Counted from the stretch's first letter, positions 24,450 to 34,609 are shown. The stretch is 64,000 nt of DNA from an uncultured Muribaculaceae bacterium (GCA_910578385.1 CAJTQV010000003.1:1-64000), one strand, 5' to 3'. Numbers and translations: made by a program. Notes: a model not told the origin generated them from the letters alone.

Positions 24450-26207
24450 ATGATGAAATCACTACTCAGAACGCTGGCGTTCCTGCCTGCGTCGGTCATC
24501 CTGTTCGGATGTGTCGACGACAGCTACGACCTATCGAACGCCGACACCACAACACGCGTCAACATCAACGACCTCGTGCTTCCGGTAAACATCGACCCGG
24601 TGAAGCTCGGCGATGTCATTGATATAGACCAGGACAGCAAAATCCAGTCGGTCAATATCGGCGGTAACGAATTCTACGCACTCGTCGAGAGCGGAAAATT
24701 CGAGTCGAAGCCTATCAACATAGATGGAGTAAGTGCTGCTGCCCAGCCAATTAACCCGACACGCGAGACACTCCGCCGGCTCATAGGCGACACCGACAGC
24801 CGCCACCGTGCTCCCATGGGAGAGTTTATATACCCGATCGTCGAGGTTGGAAACTATTTCTCTTACGATGCAATCGATATCGATGACGCCATTGTATCGC
24901 TCGGTTACATAGAGACAGCACCTTTCGAGTTCCGTCTCAACCTTGAGATTGAGGATCCCCATACCACCATTTCTTCGATGGCATTCACCGACCTTGTGAT
25001 CCGCTCCCCAAAGGGACTTACTGCAACCCCGAGCACCGGTACATACGACTCGGCCACCGGTATCTGGCGCATACCCCGTGTCGATGCAGTCAACAATCAT
25101 GCCTCAATCGCCCTTCTCGCTACCGGAATCGACACCAAAGTCGCCGGAGTGACTATCCGCTCCGACCGTAGCCTCGACTTCAACAGCGAGTTCCATATCG
25201 AGAGCGGATATGTTGATATAGAGCCTATATCAACTTCATTCCGCGATGAAGTTACATTTATCATAACCTATGACCTCTCGGATTTCGAGGTCAAGTCGTT
25301 CAGCGGCGAGATCCGCTACACACTCGAAGGTCTTGACATCGCTCCGGTGCGTCTTACCGACATTCCCGACTTCCTGAAAGGTGAGGAGACCAGCATCAGC
25401 ATTGCCAACCCGCAGATTTATCTTCAGATAAACAACCCTGTGGCAGGTGTACCCCTTGACTGCAGCACCGGTCTTCGTCTGACCACTCTCCGTGACGGTC
25501 TCAGTCCTCTGACATACACTCTCGACAGCCCGGTGGAAATCGGCCATTCTCTCGGCGAGGCGGGTCCGTACAACTTTGTTCTCTCACCCTCGGCCGACGA
25601 CCTCCAGATTCCCGACGGCTTCGCTGACGGTCTGAAATGGCAGAAATTCTCAACGCTCGGCTCGCTGCTCACCACTCCCTCAGACTGGAGCGTGAAAGGA
25701 CTTCCCGACGAGATTGAGATTGACCTCGTTGATGCCGGAGTGCCTACCCAGAAGGTTAACGGTTTCACCCTTCCCCATACACTCCCCGCAGCCGAAGGAC
25801 GCTACGAGCTGATGGCTCCGTTGGCACTCAACGACGGCTCCCACATTATCTACAGCGAGGTGCGCGACGGCTGGAACGATGACGAGGTCGATGCTATCAC
25901 CATCACCCGTCTTGAGCTTACGGCACATGCGGTAAACAACTGCCCCGTCAGCATCCAGCTCACAGCCTACGCCCTTGACAAGGATGGCAACCAGATTGAT
26001 GCCAAGGTCGAGAGCAACACACTTGCAGCCAACGCCGAGACCGACCTTGTGATAGCACTCACAGGCGAAGTGCACCATCTCGACGGAATCCGTTTTGTCG
26101 CAGTGCTCGAATCCGGCTCTACCGGTGAGGTTCTCTCGCCTGAGCAGACACTCTCGCTCGAAAATATCCGTGCCAAAATAACCGGTTACTACGAGAAAGA
26201 ATTTTAA
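24450..26207 (+). CDS. Large envelope lipoprotein of unknown function
   Basis: 585 residues. A signal sequence with lipobox LFGC (Cys near residue 21) indicates an acylated lipoprotein. The mature part is beta-rich with repeated domain-like segments (for example FRLNLEIEDPHTTISSMAF and a similar ITRLELTAHAVNNCPVSI near the C-terminus), without catalytic motifs I recognise. It lies 29 bases upstream of a DUF5723 outer-membrane protein, so the two probably work together at the outer membrane. Confidence 0.8.
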   Translation: MMKSLLRTLAFLPASVILFGCVDDSYDLSNADTTTRVNINDLVLPVNIDPVKLGDVIDIDQDSKIQSVNIGGNEFYALVESGKFESKPINIDGVSAAAQPINPTRETLRRLIGDTDSRHRAPMGEFIYPIVEVGNYFSYDAIDIDDAIVSLGYIETAPFEFRLNLEIEDPHTTISSMAFTDLVIRSPKGLTATPSTGTYDSATGIWRIPRVDAVNNHASIALLATGIDTKVAGVTIRSDRSLDFNSEFHIESGYVDIEPISTSFRDEVTFIITYDLSDFEVKSFSGEIRYTLEGLDIAPVRLTDIPDFLKGEETSISIANPQIYLQINNPVAGVPLDCSTGLRLTTLRDGLSPLTYTLDSPVEIGHSLGEAGPYNFVLSPSADDLQIPDGFADGLKWQKFSTLGSLLTTPSDWSVKGLPDEIEIDLVDAGVPTQKVNGFTLPHTLPAAEGRYELMAPLALNDGSHIIYSEVRDGWNDDEVDAITITRLELTAHAVNNCPVSIQLTAYALDKDGNQIDAKVESNTLAANAETDLVIALTGEVHHLDGIRFVAVLESGSTGEVLSPEQTLSLENIRAKITGYYEKEF

Positions 26208-26236
26208 GCCATCTTACATCTTAACGAACAGCATAA

Positions 26237-27613
26237 ATGAAAACCAACATAAGACTTTTTGCCGCGTGTGCGGTCATAGCAGCGGGCGGTGCAATGGCTT
26301 CGGCCCAGAACACCAACTCCGGATACTTCCTTGACGGTTACAACTACCGTTACCAGATGAACCCCGCTTTCGGCAACGACATGAACTTCGTGTCGTTCCC
26401 CGTCCTCGGTAATATCAACGCAGCCATGCGCGGCAATATCCATATGACCGACATCTATCATGTGGTAGATGGCCGCACGGTGCTCTTCACAAACCCCGAG
26501 GTCTCTTCATCGTTTCTCAACGGTCTCAGCTCCACAAGCAAACTCGGCCTCGACATGAAGATCAACGTCCTTTCCGGAGGTTTCAAGGCATGGGGTGGAT
26601 ACAATACCATCTCGATCAATGCACGCGCCGACGTTCATGCAGGTGTGCCGAAGACACTTTTCGAAATGGCCAAGCTCGGACTCTCGAACCGTTCCTACGA
26701 CATACACAATCTCAACGCCTCGGCAATGGGTTACGCTGAAATCGCGCTCAACCACTCGCGCGACATCAAGCAGGTGCCCGGACTCCGCGCAGGTGCCGCA
26801 GTGAAGTTCCTTATCGGTTTCGCCAATGTGCAGGCCAATTTTAAGGAGGCTGACCTGACCCTCGGCGAGGATGCCTGGACCGGAACGACCAACGCCGACA
26901 TCTACGCCAACCTCGGCGGCTTCCAGTACGAGACCAAGACCCGCGACGATGGCCGCCGGTATGTGTCGGGCATGAACATGGACGGCGACGGCTCAGTCGG
27001 TCCCAACGGATTCGGTATGTCGTTCGACCTCGGTGCCACCTACAAATGGCGCGACTTTAATTTCTCGCTCGGTGTGCTCGACCTCGGATGGATATCATGG
27101 TTCGACACAATGCACGCCTCGACCAACGGAAGCCGTACCGTATCGACCGACAAATACATCTTCAACGCCGACGAAGACGCCTCGAACAGTTTCGAGAGTG
27201 AATGGGACCGTCTTAGCGATGACCTCGCCGAGCTGTACCAGCTCACCGACAACGGCAATACCGGCACACGCAACGTAGGACTTGGCGCCACTCTCAACGT
27301 CGGCGTTGACTACGCCCTCCCGTACTACCGCCGTCTGCATTTCGGTCTGCTCAGCTCCTCGCGCTTCCAGAGCAACTATACATGGACAGAGGTACGCATC
27401 TCGGCTAATGTCAACCCGGTTGACTGCTTCTCGGCCGATGCCAACGTGGCTTTCGGCACGTTCGGAACATCATTCGGCTGGATGCTCAACTTCAACCACC
27501 GATACTTCAACATCTTCCTCGGCATGGATCATACCTTGGGCAAGCTCTCGAAAGAAGGCATACCCCTCAACTCCAACGCCTCGATGAATTTCGGTATAAA
27601 CTTCCCCTTCTGA
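26237..27613 (+). CDS. DUF5723-like outer-membrane beta-barrel protein
   Basis: 458 residues with a signal peptide ending at ASAQ. The remainder alternates aromatic and polar residues, ending in phenylalanine (NFPF), as in outer-membrane barrels. The pattern GYFLDGYNYRYQMNPAF near the N-terminus fits the DUF5723 family, related in topology to PorV/FadL-like proteins. It is downstream of the lipoprotein gene in one operon. Function unknown. Confidence 0.82.
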   Translation: MKTNIRLFAACAVIAAGGAMASAQNTNSGYFLDGYNYRYQMNPAFGNDMNFVSFPVLGNINAAMRGNIHMTDIYHVVDGRTVLFTNPEVSSSFLNGLSSTSKLGLDMKINVLSGGFKAWGGYNTISINARADVHAGVPKTLFEMAKLGLSNRSYDIHNLNASAMGYAEIALNHSRDIKQVPGLRAGAAVKFLIGFANVQANFKEADLTLGEDAWTGTTNADIYANLGGFQYETKTRDDGRRYVSGMNMDGDGSVGPNGFGMSFDLGATYKWRDFNFSLGVLDLGWISWFDTMHASTNGSRTVSTDKYIFNADEDASNSFESEWDRLSDDLAELYQLTDNGNTGTRNVGLGATLNVGVDYALPYYRRLHFGLLSSSRFQSNYTWTEVRISANVNPVDCFSADANVAFGTFGTSFGWMLNFNHRYFNIFLGMDHTLGKLSKEGIPLNSNASMNFGINFPF

Positions 27614-27744
27614 GAACTCCATGAACAATGGGCAGTTGTTCAAGCCGGACAGCTGCCTGTAACTTTCAAGTAATACTATAAATGAGTCAGGTGGCTGTGC
27701 AGAGAGCGCGGCCACTTGATTTTTCTGCCTTTTCGCACCTAAAT

Positions 27745-27776
27745 TTTGGCTATTTGAATAAATTGTTATATATTTG
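27745..27776 (+). promoter_or_regulatory. Promoter of the DUF349 gene
   Basis: TTTG (27745-27748), 20-base spacer, TATATTTG (27769-27776): exact consensus. The predicted 5' leader is about 78 bases. Nothing else is seen in 27614-27860. Confidence 0.6.
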
Positions 27777-27860
27777 GCAATTATTTCGGCAAAGGTGGCC
27801 CCAGCAGGTCAGAGAACCCGCCGTGGCTGCGCCGACTGTGAAATGTAAATCATATTAATT

Positions 27861-29807
27861 ATGAACGAGCTTGAAAAAACAGCCTCCACGGAGGAGACTG
27901 TAACCCCCGCGCCCGAAGTGGCGGAAACTGAGAAAGAATGTATTGTTGAATCATCTCCCGCCGCCGACTTGGCAGCCGTGGCCGACAAAGAGACCGCGGC
28001 CGGGGCGTGCGCCGAGACCGAGTCTCCCGCTCTCGCGCTCAGCGAGGTGGCAGATGAACAGGATGAGGAAGAGAAGGCCAACGGCCGCCGCATCCACTCC
28101 ATGAGCAAGGAGGAACTCCGCGACACACTCAAGGAGATACTTGCCGCCGACAATATGGAGGCACACCGAGAGGTGACAGCAATCAAACAGGCGTTCTTCA
28201 ACCTGAAGAACCGCGAGAACATGGAGCTGCTCGACGCATATGTCGAAGCCGGAAATGACCCCGCTACTTTCTCCGCCCAGCCCGACGAGGTGGAAAACGA
28301 GCTCAAGACATTATACGCCGAATTCAAGGAACGCCGCGCGGCATTCATCGCAGCCGACGAGGCCCGTCGTGCCGAGAATCTTGAGAAAAAGCAGGAGATT
28401 CTTACCCGCATGGAGGAGATTGCAGGTGACATCGACAATGTCAACACCCGCTTCCCCGACTTCCAGAAACTCCAGAACGACTTCAAGGAAATCAAGGATG
28501 TGCCCGCCACAGCCGAGACCGAAATCTGGAAACAGTTCCAGAGCGTTGTGGAGCGTTTCTACGACAACCTGAAAATCAACAAGGAACTCCGCGACTTCGA
28601 CTTCAAGAAGAACCTTGAGGCCAAACGTGCGCTTGTCGATGAGGCCAAGTCTCTCGAAAAGATGGCTGACCCGATCGCCGCATTCCGTGCTCTCCAGGGT
28701 CTGCACGACCAGTGGCGTGCCGTAGGGCCTGTGGCAAAAGAGATCCGCGACAGCATCTGGGATGAGTTCAAGGAGGCGTCTACCGTAATCAACCGCCGTC
28801 ATCAGGAATATTTCGAGCAGCGCAAAGCTGCCGAACAGGCCAACGAAGAGGCCAAGACAGCTCTCTGCGAGGAAGTCGAGGCTATCAAGGTTGAGGACAT
28901 GAAGTCGTTTGCCGACTGGAACGCCGCGACCGACCGCATCATCGAGATTCAGAAACGTTGGAAAGAATATGGCTTCGCTTCGAAGAAGGCCAATGCCGCT
29001 CTCTACGCACGTTTCCGCAAGGCCTGTGACGACTTCTTCGGTGCCAAGACCGAATACTTCCAGCGTTCCAAAGATGAACTCGCACGCAATCTTGAGAAGA
29101 AAACAGCTCTTTGCGAGAAGGCCGAGGCACTGAAAGGAAGCGAGGATCTCCGCAAGGCTACCGACGAGATTGTGAAGCTCCAGGCCGAGTGGAAATCTAT
29201 CGGGAGCGTACCCCGCAAGCAGAGCGACGCCATCTGGCAGCGTTTCACCTCAGCCTGCAACTACTTCTTCGACGAGCGCAAGCGTCAGAGCAAGGAGCGT
29301 CACCGCACCGAGAACGAGAACCTTGAGAAGAAGCGCGACATCATAGCACGCCTCTCCGCCCTCCCCAAGGATGGTGACCGTCAGGAAATCATGCCGCAGA
29401 TCAAGGAACTTCAGGCCGAATGGCAGAACGCCGGATTCGTACCCTTCAAGCTGAAGGAAAAAATCTATGCCGAATACCGCGCGATATGCGACGAACTTTA
29501 CGATGCCTACAACAAGCGTGAGGCACGTCAGCGCATGAGCAATTTCCAGAACCGTGTTTCGGAACTCAAGGGAGACGGCAACAAGATCAACCGTGAGCGT
29601 GACCGTCTGGTGCGCATTTGCGAGAGCCGCCGCACCGAGCTGAAGACCATCGAGAACAACATGGGCTTCTTCAGTGTGAAGTCATCGGCCGGAAACTCCA
29701 TGCTCAAGGATATGGAGAACAAGATCAAGCACATCAAGCAGGACATCAAGGAGCTTGAGGACAAGATCGCTCTGATTGACGCCGAGAGCAAATCCGAAAA
29801 CAAATAA
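27861..29807 (+). CDS. DUF349 domain-containing coiled-coil protein
   Basis: 648 residues. An acidic, low-complexity N-terminus (about 1-75) precedes several DUF349 helical repeats recognisable by W-K/R-x(n)-F-x(n)-F spacing, for example DQWRAVGPVAKEIRDSIWDE, KRWKEYGFASKKANAALY and AEWKSIGSVPRKQSDAIWQR. A basic coiled-coil C-terminus follows. No signal peptide; cytoplasmic. Function in Bacteroidetes is undefined. Confidence 0.9.
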   Translation: MNELEKTASTEETVTPAPEVAETEKECIVESSPAADLAAVADKETAAGACAETESPALALSEVADEQDEEEKANGRRIHSMSKEELRDTLKEILAADNMEAHREVTAIKQAFFNLKNRENMELLDAYVEAGNDPATFSAQPDEVENELKTLYAEFKERRAAFIAADEARRAENLEKKQEILTRMEEIAGDIDNVNTRFPDFQKLQNDFKEIKDVPATAETEIWKQFQSVVERFYDNLKINKELRDFDFKKNLEAKRALVDEAKSLEKMADPIAAFRALQGLHDQWRAVGPVAKEIRDSIWDEFKEASTVINRRHQEYFEQRKAAEQANEEAKTALCEEVEAIKVEDMKSFADWNAATDRIIEIQKRWKEYGFASKKANAALYARFRKACDDFFGAKTEYFQRSKDELARNLEKKTALCEKAEALKGSEDLRKATDEIVKLQAEWKSIGSVPRKQSDAIWQRFTSACNYFFDERKRQSKERHRTENENLEKKRDIIARLSALPKDGDRQEIMPQIKELQAEWQNAGFVPFKLKEKIYAEYRAICDELYDAYNKREARQRMSNFQNRVSELKGDGNKINRERDRLVRICESRRTELKTIENNMGFFSVKSSAGNSMLKDMENKIKHIKQDIKELEDKIALIDAESKSENK

Positions 29808-29868
29808 GGCTGTCTGCAGACCGGAATGACATTTCCGGCGGACGGTGCGCCGCAATAAACAGCAGTAT

Positions 29869-29904
29869 ATACGCGGTCTGCCTCAGGGTGGTCCGCGTAT
29901 ATCT
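29869..29904 (+). terminator. Terminator hairpin after the DUF349 gene
   Basis: 10-bp perfect arms ATATACGCGG / CCGCGTATAT (about 29869-29904), followed by a T-rich segment. Confidence 0.55.
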
Positions 29905-29950
29905 GTGTTTAACACTGTATGTCTGTGTTTAATTGCATACCTGTGTTTAA
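29903..29950. repeat. Three direct copies of CTGTGTTTAA
   Basis: Copies at 29903-29912, 29923-29932 and 29941-29950, spaced 20 and 18 bases, upstream of the Sel1 gene. The spacing is close to two helical turns, as for a repressor or activator array. Confidence 0.5.
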
Positions 29951-30049
29951 CACTTTTTGTGAACGTCAGCCCGAATCTGTGGAAATATTAACCGTCCCGG
30001 AGACGTTCTAAAAAGAGTGACATAGAAATTGACTAAGAGAAAAATACAT

Positions 30050-30805
30050 ATGACTTTCAAGATAAAGACCCTATTTGTTTCCGCCGCATTGATGCTGACC
30101 CTTCTTCCCGGACGTGCCGAACTTGCCCAGCGGGATATCCCTGTTGTATCACCCTCTGACTATACCGCCAACATCTCGCTCGCCAAGGAGGGCAACCCCG
30201 AGGCCGCCCGCATAGTAGGCGACTGTCTGCTCACAGGCACCGGTGTGAAGAGAGATGTCAACCAGGCGTGGAAATGGTATGTCCAGGCGGCCGGCAAACG
30301 TGACACCGAAGCCCGTTACCGCATAGCCGTGCTCTACCGCGACGGCTACGGTGTGAAGCAGAACGATGTCGAGGCTGCATACTGGTTCGGACGCGCCGCC
30401 AACAACGGACATCCACTCGCGCTCCTCAACCTCGCTGACTTCTACTACAATGGCCGCGGTCTGATAGGCGACAAACGTATCGCAGCCGAGAACTACTGGC
30501 GTGCCGCCGACCGTGGAGTGGCCGAGGCTGCCTACAAACTTGCCCTCATGCTCCGCGACGGTATAGGTATGCCGCAGGACAAATCGATGGCACTCAAATA
30601 TTTCCGTCAGGCTGCCGATGCCAATTATGCCGACGCAGCCCTTCTCGCAGAGTTTCTGGTGCAGCAGGGTGTGAGAATGCCGGGAAAGGCTGTACATGCC
30701 AAGAATCCGCAGGCTAAAAAAGCCCCGGCCAAGAAGAAAGCTACCTCGGCTCCGCGCCCCGGTTCCAAATCAAAGTCGAAATCCAAATCAAAGAAGCGCA
30801 GGTAA
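30050..30805 (+). CDS. Sel1-repeat periplasmic protein
   Basis: 251 residues from the ATG at 30050 (a TTG at 30029 would only extend it by 7 residues). It has a signal peptide ending near GRAE, then four to five Sel1/TPR-like repeats (AWKWYVQAAGKRDTEARYRI, AAYWFGRAANNGHPLALLNL, AENYWRAADRGVAEAAYKLA, ALKYFRQAADANYADAALLA). It ends in a Lys/Ser tail of about 40 residues (KSKSKSKSKKRR), which could bind polyanions such as peptidoglycan-linked polymers or nucleic acid. Such proteins act as scaffolds. Confidence 0.85.
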   Translation: MTFKIKTLFVSAALMLTLLPGRAELAQRDIPVVSPSDYTANISLAKEGNPEAARIVGDCLLTGTGVKRDVNQAWKWYVQAAGKRDTEARYRIAVLYRDGYGVKQNDVEAAYWFGRAANNGHPLALLNLADFYYNGRGLIGDKRIAAENYWRAADRGVAEAAYKLALMLRDGIGMPQDKSMALKYFRQAADANYADAALLAEFLVQQGVRMPGKAVHAKNPQAKKAPAKKKATSAPRPGSKSKSKSKSKKRR

Positions 30806-30838
30806 TTACCTAAGCTCCTGAACCTTAATTACCCCACT

Positions 30839-32056
30839 ATGACTGAACTTATCCTTCTGAATATTTCCGGTACTGACCGGAGCGGTATCACCGCAAGTCT
30901 GACAGAGATTCTCGCCAAGTACGATGCCAAGATTCTCGACATCGGCCAGGCCGATATCCACCACACACTCTCGCTCGGCATCCTCATAAAGACCGACAGC
31001 GAGCGCAGCGGCCAGATTCTGAAAGAAATACTCTTCAAGACGCGAGACCTCAACATACAGGTCAACTTCGACCTTGTGAAGGAGGCTGACTATAATGACT
31101 GGGTGTCGCGTCAGGGCAAGAACCGCTACATCGTGACCATACTGGGCCGCGAGATCACGGCGCGCCAGATCTCAGAGGTTACAAAGATTATCTCTGAGCA
31201 GGGACTCAACATCGAGACCATCACACGCCTTACGGGCCGTATGCCGCTCGACGAGACCGAACAGCCCCTCACCAAGGGCTGTATAGAGATGTCCGTTCGC
31301 GGCACGCCGGCCGACATCGTGCGTATGCAGGAAGACTTCATGCACCTTGCGGCCAACCTCAATTTCGACATATCGCTTCAGGAGGATACAATCTACCGCC
31401 GTTCGCGCCGTCTGATATGCTTCGATATGGACTCTACCCTTATCCGTACTGAAGTTATCGATGAACTTGCCGACCGTGCCGGAGTGGGCGAGGAGGTGCG
31501 TGCCATCACCGAATCGGCCATGCGCGGAGAGATTGATTTCAACGAGAGCTTCAAGCGCCGTGTGGCATTGCTCAAGGGGCTCGACGTGTCGGTCATGAAG
31601 GAGATTGCCGAAAACCTTCCCATAACAGAGGGGGTGGAGCGCATGATGAGTGTGCTGAAGCGTTCCGGTTACAAGACAGCGATTCTTTCCGGTGGTTTCA
31701 CATATTTCGGAAACTACCTCAAGCAGCGTTTCGGCTTCGATTATGTATATGCCAACGAGCTTGAAGTGGGGGAGGACGGCAAGCTGACAGGCCGCTATGT
31801 CGGCGACATTGTTGACGGCAACCGCAAGAAAGAGCTTCTCAAACTGATAGCCCAGGTCGAGAACATCAACATCCAGCAGACCATAGCCGTTGGCGACGGT
31901 GCCAACGACCTTCCGATGCTTTCCACCGCCGGACTCGGAATCGCATTCCATGCCAAGCCAAAGGTCAAGGAATCAGCCGGGCAGAGCATATCGACCATCG
32001 GTATAGACGGAGTGCTCTATTTCCTCGGATTCAAGGATTCCTACATACAACAGTAG
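30839..32056 (+). CDS. serB: Phosphoserine phosphatase with N-terminal ACT domains
   Basis: 405 residues. Two ACT-like regions occupy about residues 1-170. The HAD-type phosphatase domain begins at FDMDSTLIRTEVIDELA (nucleophile Asp near 198) and ends with GDGANDLPML. It hydrolyses phosphoserine to serine in the last step of serine synthesis; ACT domains usually give serine feedback. It is 33 bases downstream of the Sel1 gene. Confidence 0.95.
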   Translation: MTELILLNISGTDRSGITASLTEILAKYDAKILDIGQADIHHTLSLGILIKTDSERSGQILKEILFKTRDLNIQVNFDLVKEADYNDWVSRQGKNRYIVTILGREITARQISEVTKIISEQGLNIETITRLTGRMPLDETEQPLTKGCIEMSVRGTPADIVRMQEDFMHLAANLNFDISLQEDTIYRRSRRLICFDMDSTLIRTEVIDELADRAGVGEEVRAITESAMRGEIDFNESFKRRVALLKGLDVSVMKEIAENLPITEGVERMMSVLKRSGYKTAILSGGFTYFGNYLKQRFGFDYVYANELEVGEDGKLTGRYVGDIVDGNRKKELLKLIAQVENINIQQTIAVGDGANDLPMLSTAGLGIAFHAKPKVKESAGQSISTIGIDGVLYFLGFKDSYIQQ

Positions 32057-32105
32057 TCACAGCCGTATGAACCCGGAATATCTGTTGCAGTAATCATACC
32101 CATAT

Positions 32106-32142
32106 ACGCCGCACCCCTCAACATTTGAGGGGTGCGCGGCGT
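32106..32142 (+). terminator. Terminator of serB
   Basis: Arms GCACCCCTCAA / TTGAGGGGTGC (32111-32121, 32125-32135) with a 3-base loop and outer pairing ACGCC/GGCGT. It shows that the patatin gene start must be downstream, at 32201. Confidence 0.65.
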
Positions 32143-32200
32143 TAAAAAGACATGGAACACGCCCGGCGTAGTCCAGTTTATCCACTATAATTGCTTTGTT

Positions 32201-34609
32201 ATGTCTCACATAAGGCTTGTGGCACTTCTTACAGTGCTTTGGACGGCCGTTGCCGCCTCGTATTCACAGACTTCTGCTGATGTAGAATATATGAATCAGG
32301 AGAGAGCCGTGCCTGCCGACACGCTTCCCTCCTTCGAACCTCCTGCCTCGACTCTGCCCCGCGAGGGACATCGCGAGACGGTCGGTCTCGTGTTGAGCGG
32401 CGGCGGAGCCAAGGGCATAGCCCATGTCGGCATAATCAAGGCGCTGGAAGAGAATGATATACCGATTGACTACGTTACCGGTACCTCGATGGGAGCCATA
32501 GTCGGCAGCCTCTACTCGTGCGGCTGGTCGCCCGAGAAGATGCTTGAGTTTTTTACCGCTCCGGACTTTCTCGACTGGTCAACCGGCACGATCAACCGTA
32601 AGAACATATACTACTTCTACGAACCGCGCCCCACTCCGAAGTGGGTGAGTGTCAATGTGAATTTCCTCAAGAAAGAATCGTTGCCTAACCAGATAATCCC
32701 CACGAGCCTTGTCAGCCCGCTCCCAATGAACATTGAGTTCCTGAAAATATACGGGCCATATTCGGAGCAGTGCGGCGAGAATTTCAATAAACTCTTTGTG
32801 CCGTTCCGTTGCGTGGCTTCAGATGTCTACCACAAGCATAAGGTGGTGTTCGGCGACGGGTCGCTCGGCGAGGCTGTCCGCACCTCAATGAGTTTCCCGA
32901 TGGTGTTCCGTCCCATCGAGGTTGACGGAGTGTTGCTCTACGACGGCGGTATCTATGACAATTTCCCCGTCAACGTGATGGAAGAGGATTTCAATCCCGA
33001 CTTCATGATCGGGGTTTCGGTGTCGGGAGCCGATTCCAAGCCGCGCCGTGGCGACATGTACAGCCAGCTTGAGGATATGATAATCCAGAACAACGACTAT
33101 TCCCTACCGGCCGACAAAGGTGTCAAGATCCAGGTGCCGGTGCTCAACTTCGGAGTCCTCCAGTTTGACAAGGCCGCCACAATCTATGAGATAGGCTACC
33201 AGACAGGACTCTCGATGGTCGATTCCATCAAATCGCGCCTGTCGGCACGTATGCCACTGGAACGCGTCACCGCACGCCGAGACAGTTTCGCCGCTGCCAC
33301 TCCGGCGCTGGAGTTCGACTCGGTGCAGGTGCAGGGTGTGAGCGGCAGTCAGGCCCGGTACCTGAAGTTCCTTTTCACTCACGACATGCCCGGCAAGTTC
33401 GGTATGCAGCAGACTGAAACCTCCTACTACCGAGCTGTCACCGACGGTTCGCTGAGCAACCTTGTGCCTGAGGCTGTGTTCGGGCGCAACGGCAACAACA
33501 CTCTCCGCCTCGTGGCCACTCCTCGCCGTCCATGGACACTTGCCGTCGGCGGGTACCTGACCACCTCGACCAACTCAATGCTTTACTTCTCGGCAGGTTA
33601 TCACACCCTCGGACTCAACTCGCTCGACGTGTCGGCTTCGGCATGGATAGGACAGTCCTACTATGCCGGTATGCTCAATGCCAAATTCTCGCTCCGCACG
33701 CGCATACCATCTTATGCCGAACTGACCGGAGTGCTCAGCAAGCAGAAATACTATCAGTCGGAAGTGCTGTTCTTCAAGAGCTCGAACCCGATGTTCGCCA
33801 CCGAGGTTGACAACTTCCTGCGGGGAAGTTTCGTGTGGGCAATGGGGAGCCGCGCCAAAGGCTTTGCGAGCATAGCGGGCGGTTACATATCCGATTCATA
33901 TTATCAGCCTGAGATTGCCGACGACGACCGTCATCGCGACAAGGTGCAGTACCGGGTGGGAGTTTTCCGTGCCGGAGTCGAGGGAAACAGTCTCGACAAC
34001 CAGATGTATCCCTCGTCGGGCAGCCGCTGGTTCGCCTCGGTCGACCTCAGCGTGCAGTCCTCACGTTACTGTCCGGGCGAGAATTCCAAGGCCGGAGGTG
34101 GCTGGAAAGACAAGCCTGTGGCCTCGGTCGAGCTGCTGTGGAAACGCTTCTTCCCCGTCTCGAAACAATGGGCAATAGGAGCCTTCGCCAACGGTATGGC
34201 AACCCTGCAGCGTCTCGACCAAAACTATTACAACACGCTCATGCACGCCGCCGCATTCGCACCGACACCATCAACCCAGAACTATTTCAACATAGCTTTC
34301 CGTTCCGACAATTATCTTGCGGCCGGAGTGATACCTATGTGGATGCCGCTCAAGCGGATGCAGGTGCGCGGAGACTTCTACGTCTATATGCCTGTGCGCG
34401 ACATTGTCGACACCGGGCGTGATACCCGTGCCCGTTACGGCGACTGGTTCCGGACTGCCCGCTTCCTGGGCGAGGTGGCGGTAATCTACAACCTGCCTTT
34501 CGCCAGCATCTCCTTCTACGGCAACTATCTCTCGTATCCGGCCCGCAACTGGAACTTCGGAATCTCGTTCGGCCTGCTCTTCAAGGCTCCCAAGCTACTC
34601 AGACACTGA
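32201..34609 (+). CDS. Patatin-like phospholipase fused to an outer-membrane barrel (type Vd-like)
   Basis: 802 residues from the ATG at 32201; the open frame to 32132 crosses the upstream terminator. A signal peptide ends near SYSQ. The patatin domain has the oxyanion motif SGGGAKG (about 68-74), nucleophile GTSMG (about 97) and catalytic Asp in DGGIYDNFP. From about residue 430 the sequence is beta-barrel-like, ending in FGLLFKAPKLLRH. This is the domain order of PlpD-type (type Vd) autotransporters, a POTRA-like spacer being possible around 370-430. The lipase may stay surface-attached. Confidence 0.87.
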   Translation: MSHIRLVALLTVLWTAVAASYSQTSADVEYMNQERAVPADTLPSFEPPASTLPREGHRETVGLVLSGGGAKGIAHVGIIKALEENDIPIDYVTGTSMGAIVGSLYSCGWSPEKMLEFFTAPDFLDWSTGTINRKNIYYFYEPRPTPKWVSVNVNFLKKESLPNQIIPTSLVSPLPMNIEFLKIYGPYSEQCGENFNKLFVPFRCVASDVYHKHKVVFGDGSLGEAVRTSMSFPMVFRPIEVDGVLLYDGGIYDNFPVNVMEEDFNPDFMIGVSVSGADSKPRRGDMYSQLEDMIIQNNDYSLPADKGVKIQVPVLNFGVLQFDKAATIYEIGYQTGLSMVDSIKSRLSARMPLERVTARRDSFAAATPALEFDSVQVQGVSGSQARYLKFLFTHDMPGKFGMQQTETSYYRAVTDGSLSNLVPEAVFGRNGNNTLRLVATPRRPWTLAVGGYLTTSTNSMLYFSAGYHTLGLNSLDVSASAWIGQSYYAGMLNAKFSLRTRIPSYAELTGVLSKQKYYQSEVLFFKSSNPMFATEVDNFLRGSFVWAMGSRAKGFASIAGGYISDSYYQPEIADDDRHRDKVQYRVGVFRAGVEGNSLDNQMYPSSGSRWFASVDLSVQSSRYCPGENSKAGGGWKDKPVASVELLWKRFFPVSKQWAIGAFANGMATLQRLDQNYYNTLMHAAAFAPTPSTQNYFNIAFRSDNYLAAGVIPMWMPLKRMQVRGDFYVYMPVRDIVDTGRDTRARYGDWFRTARFLGEVAVIYNLPFASISFYGNYLSYPARNWNFGISFGLLFKAPKLLRH

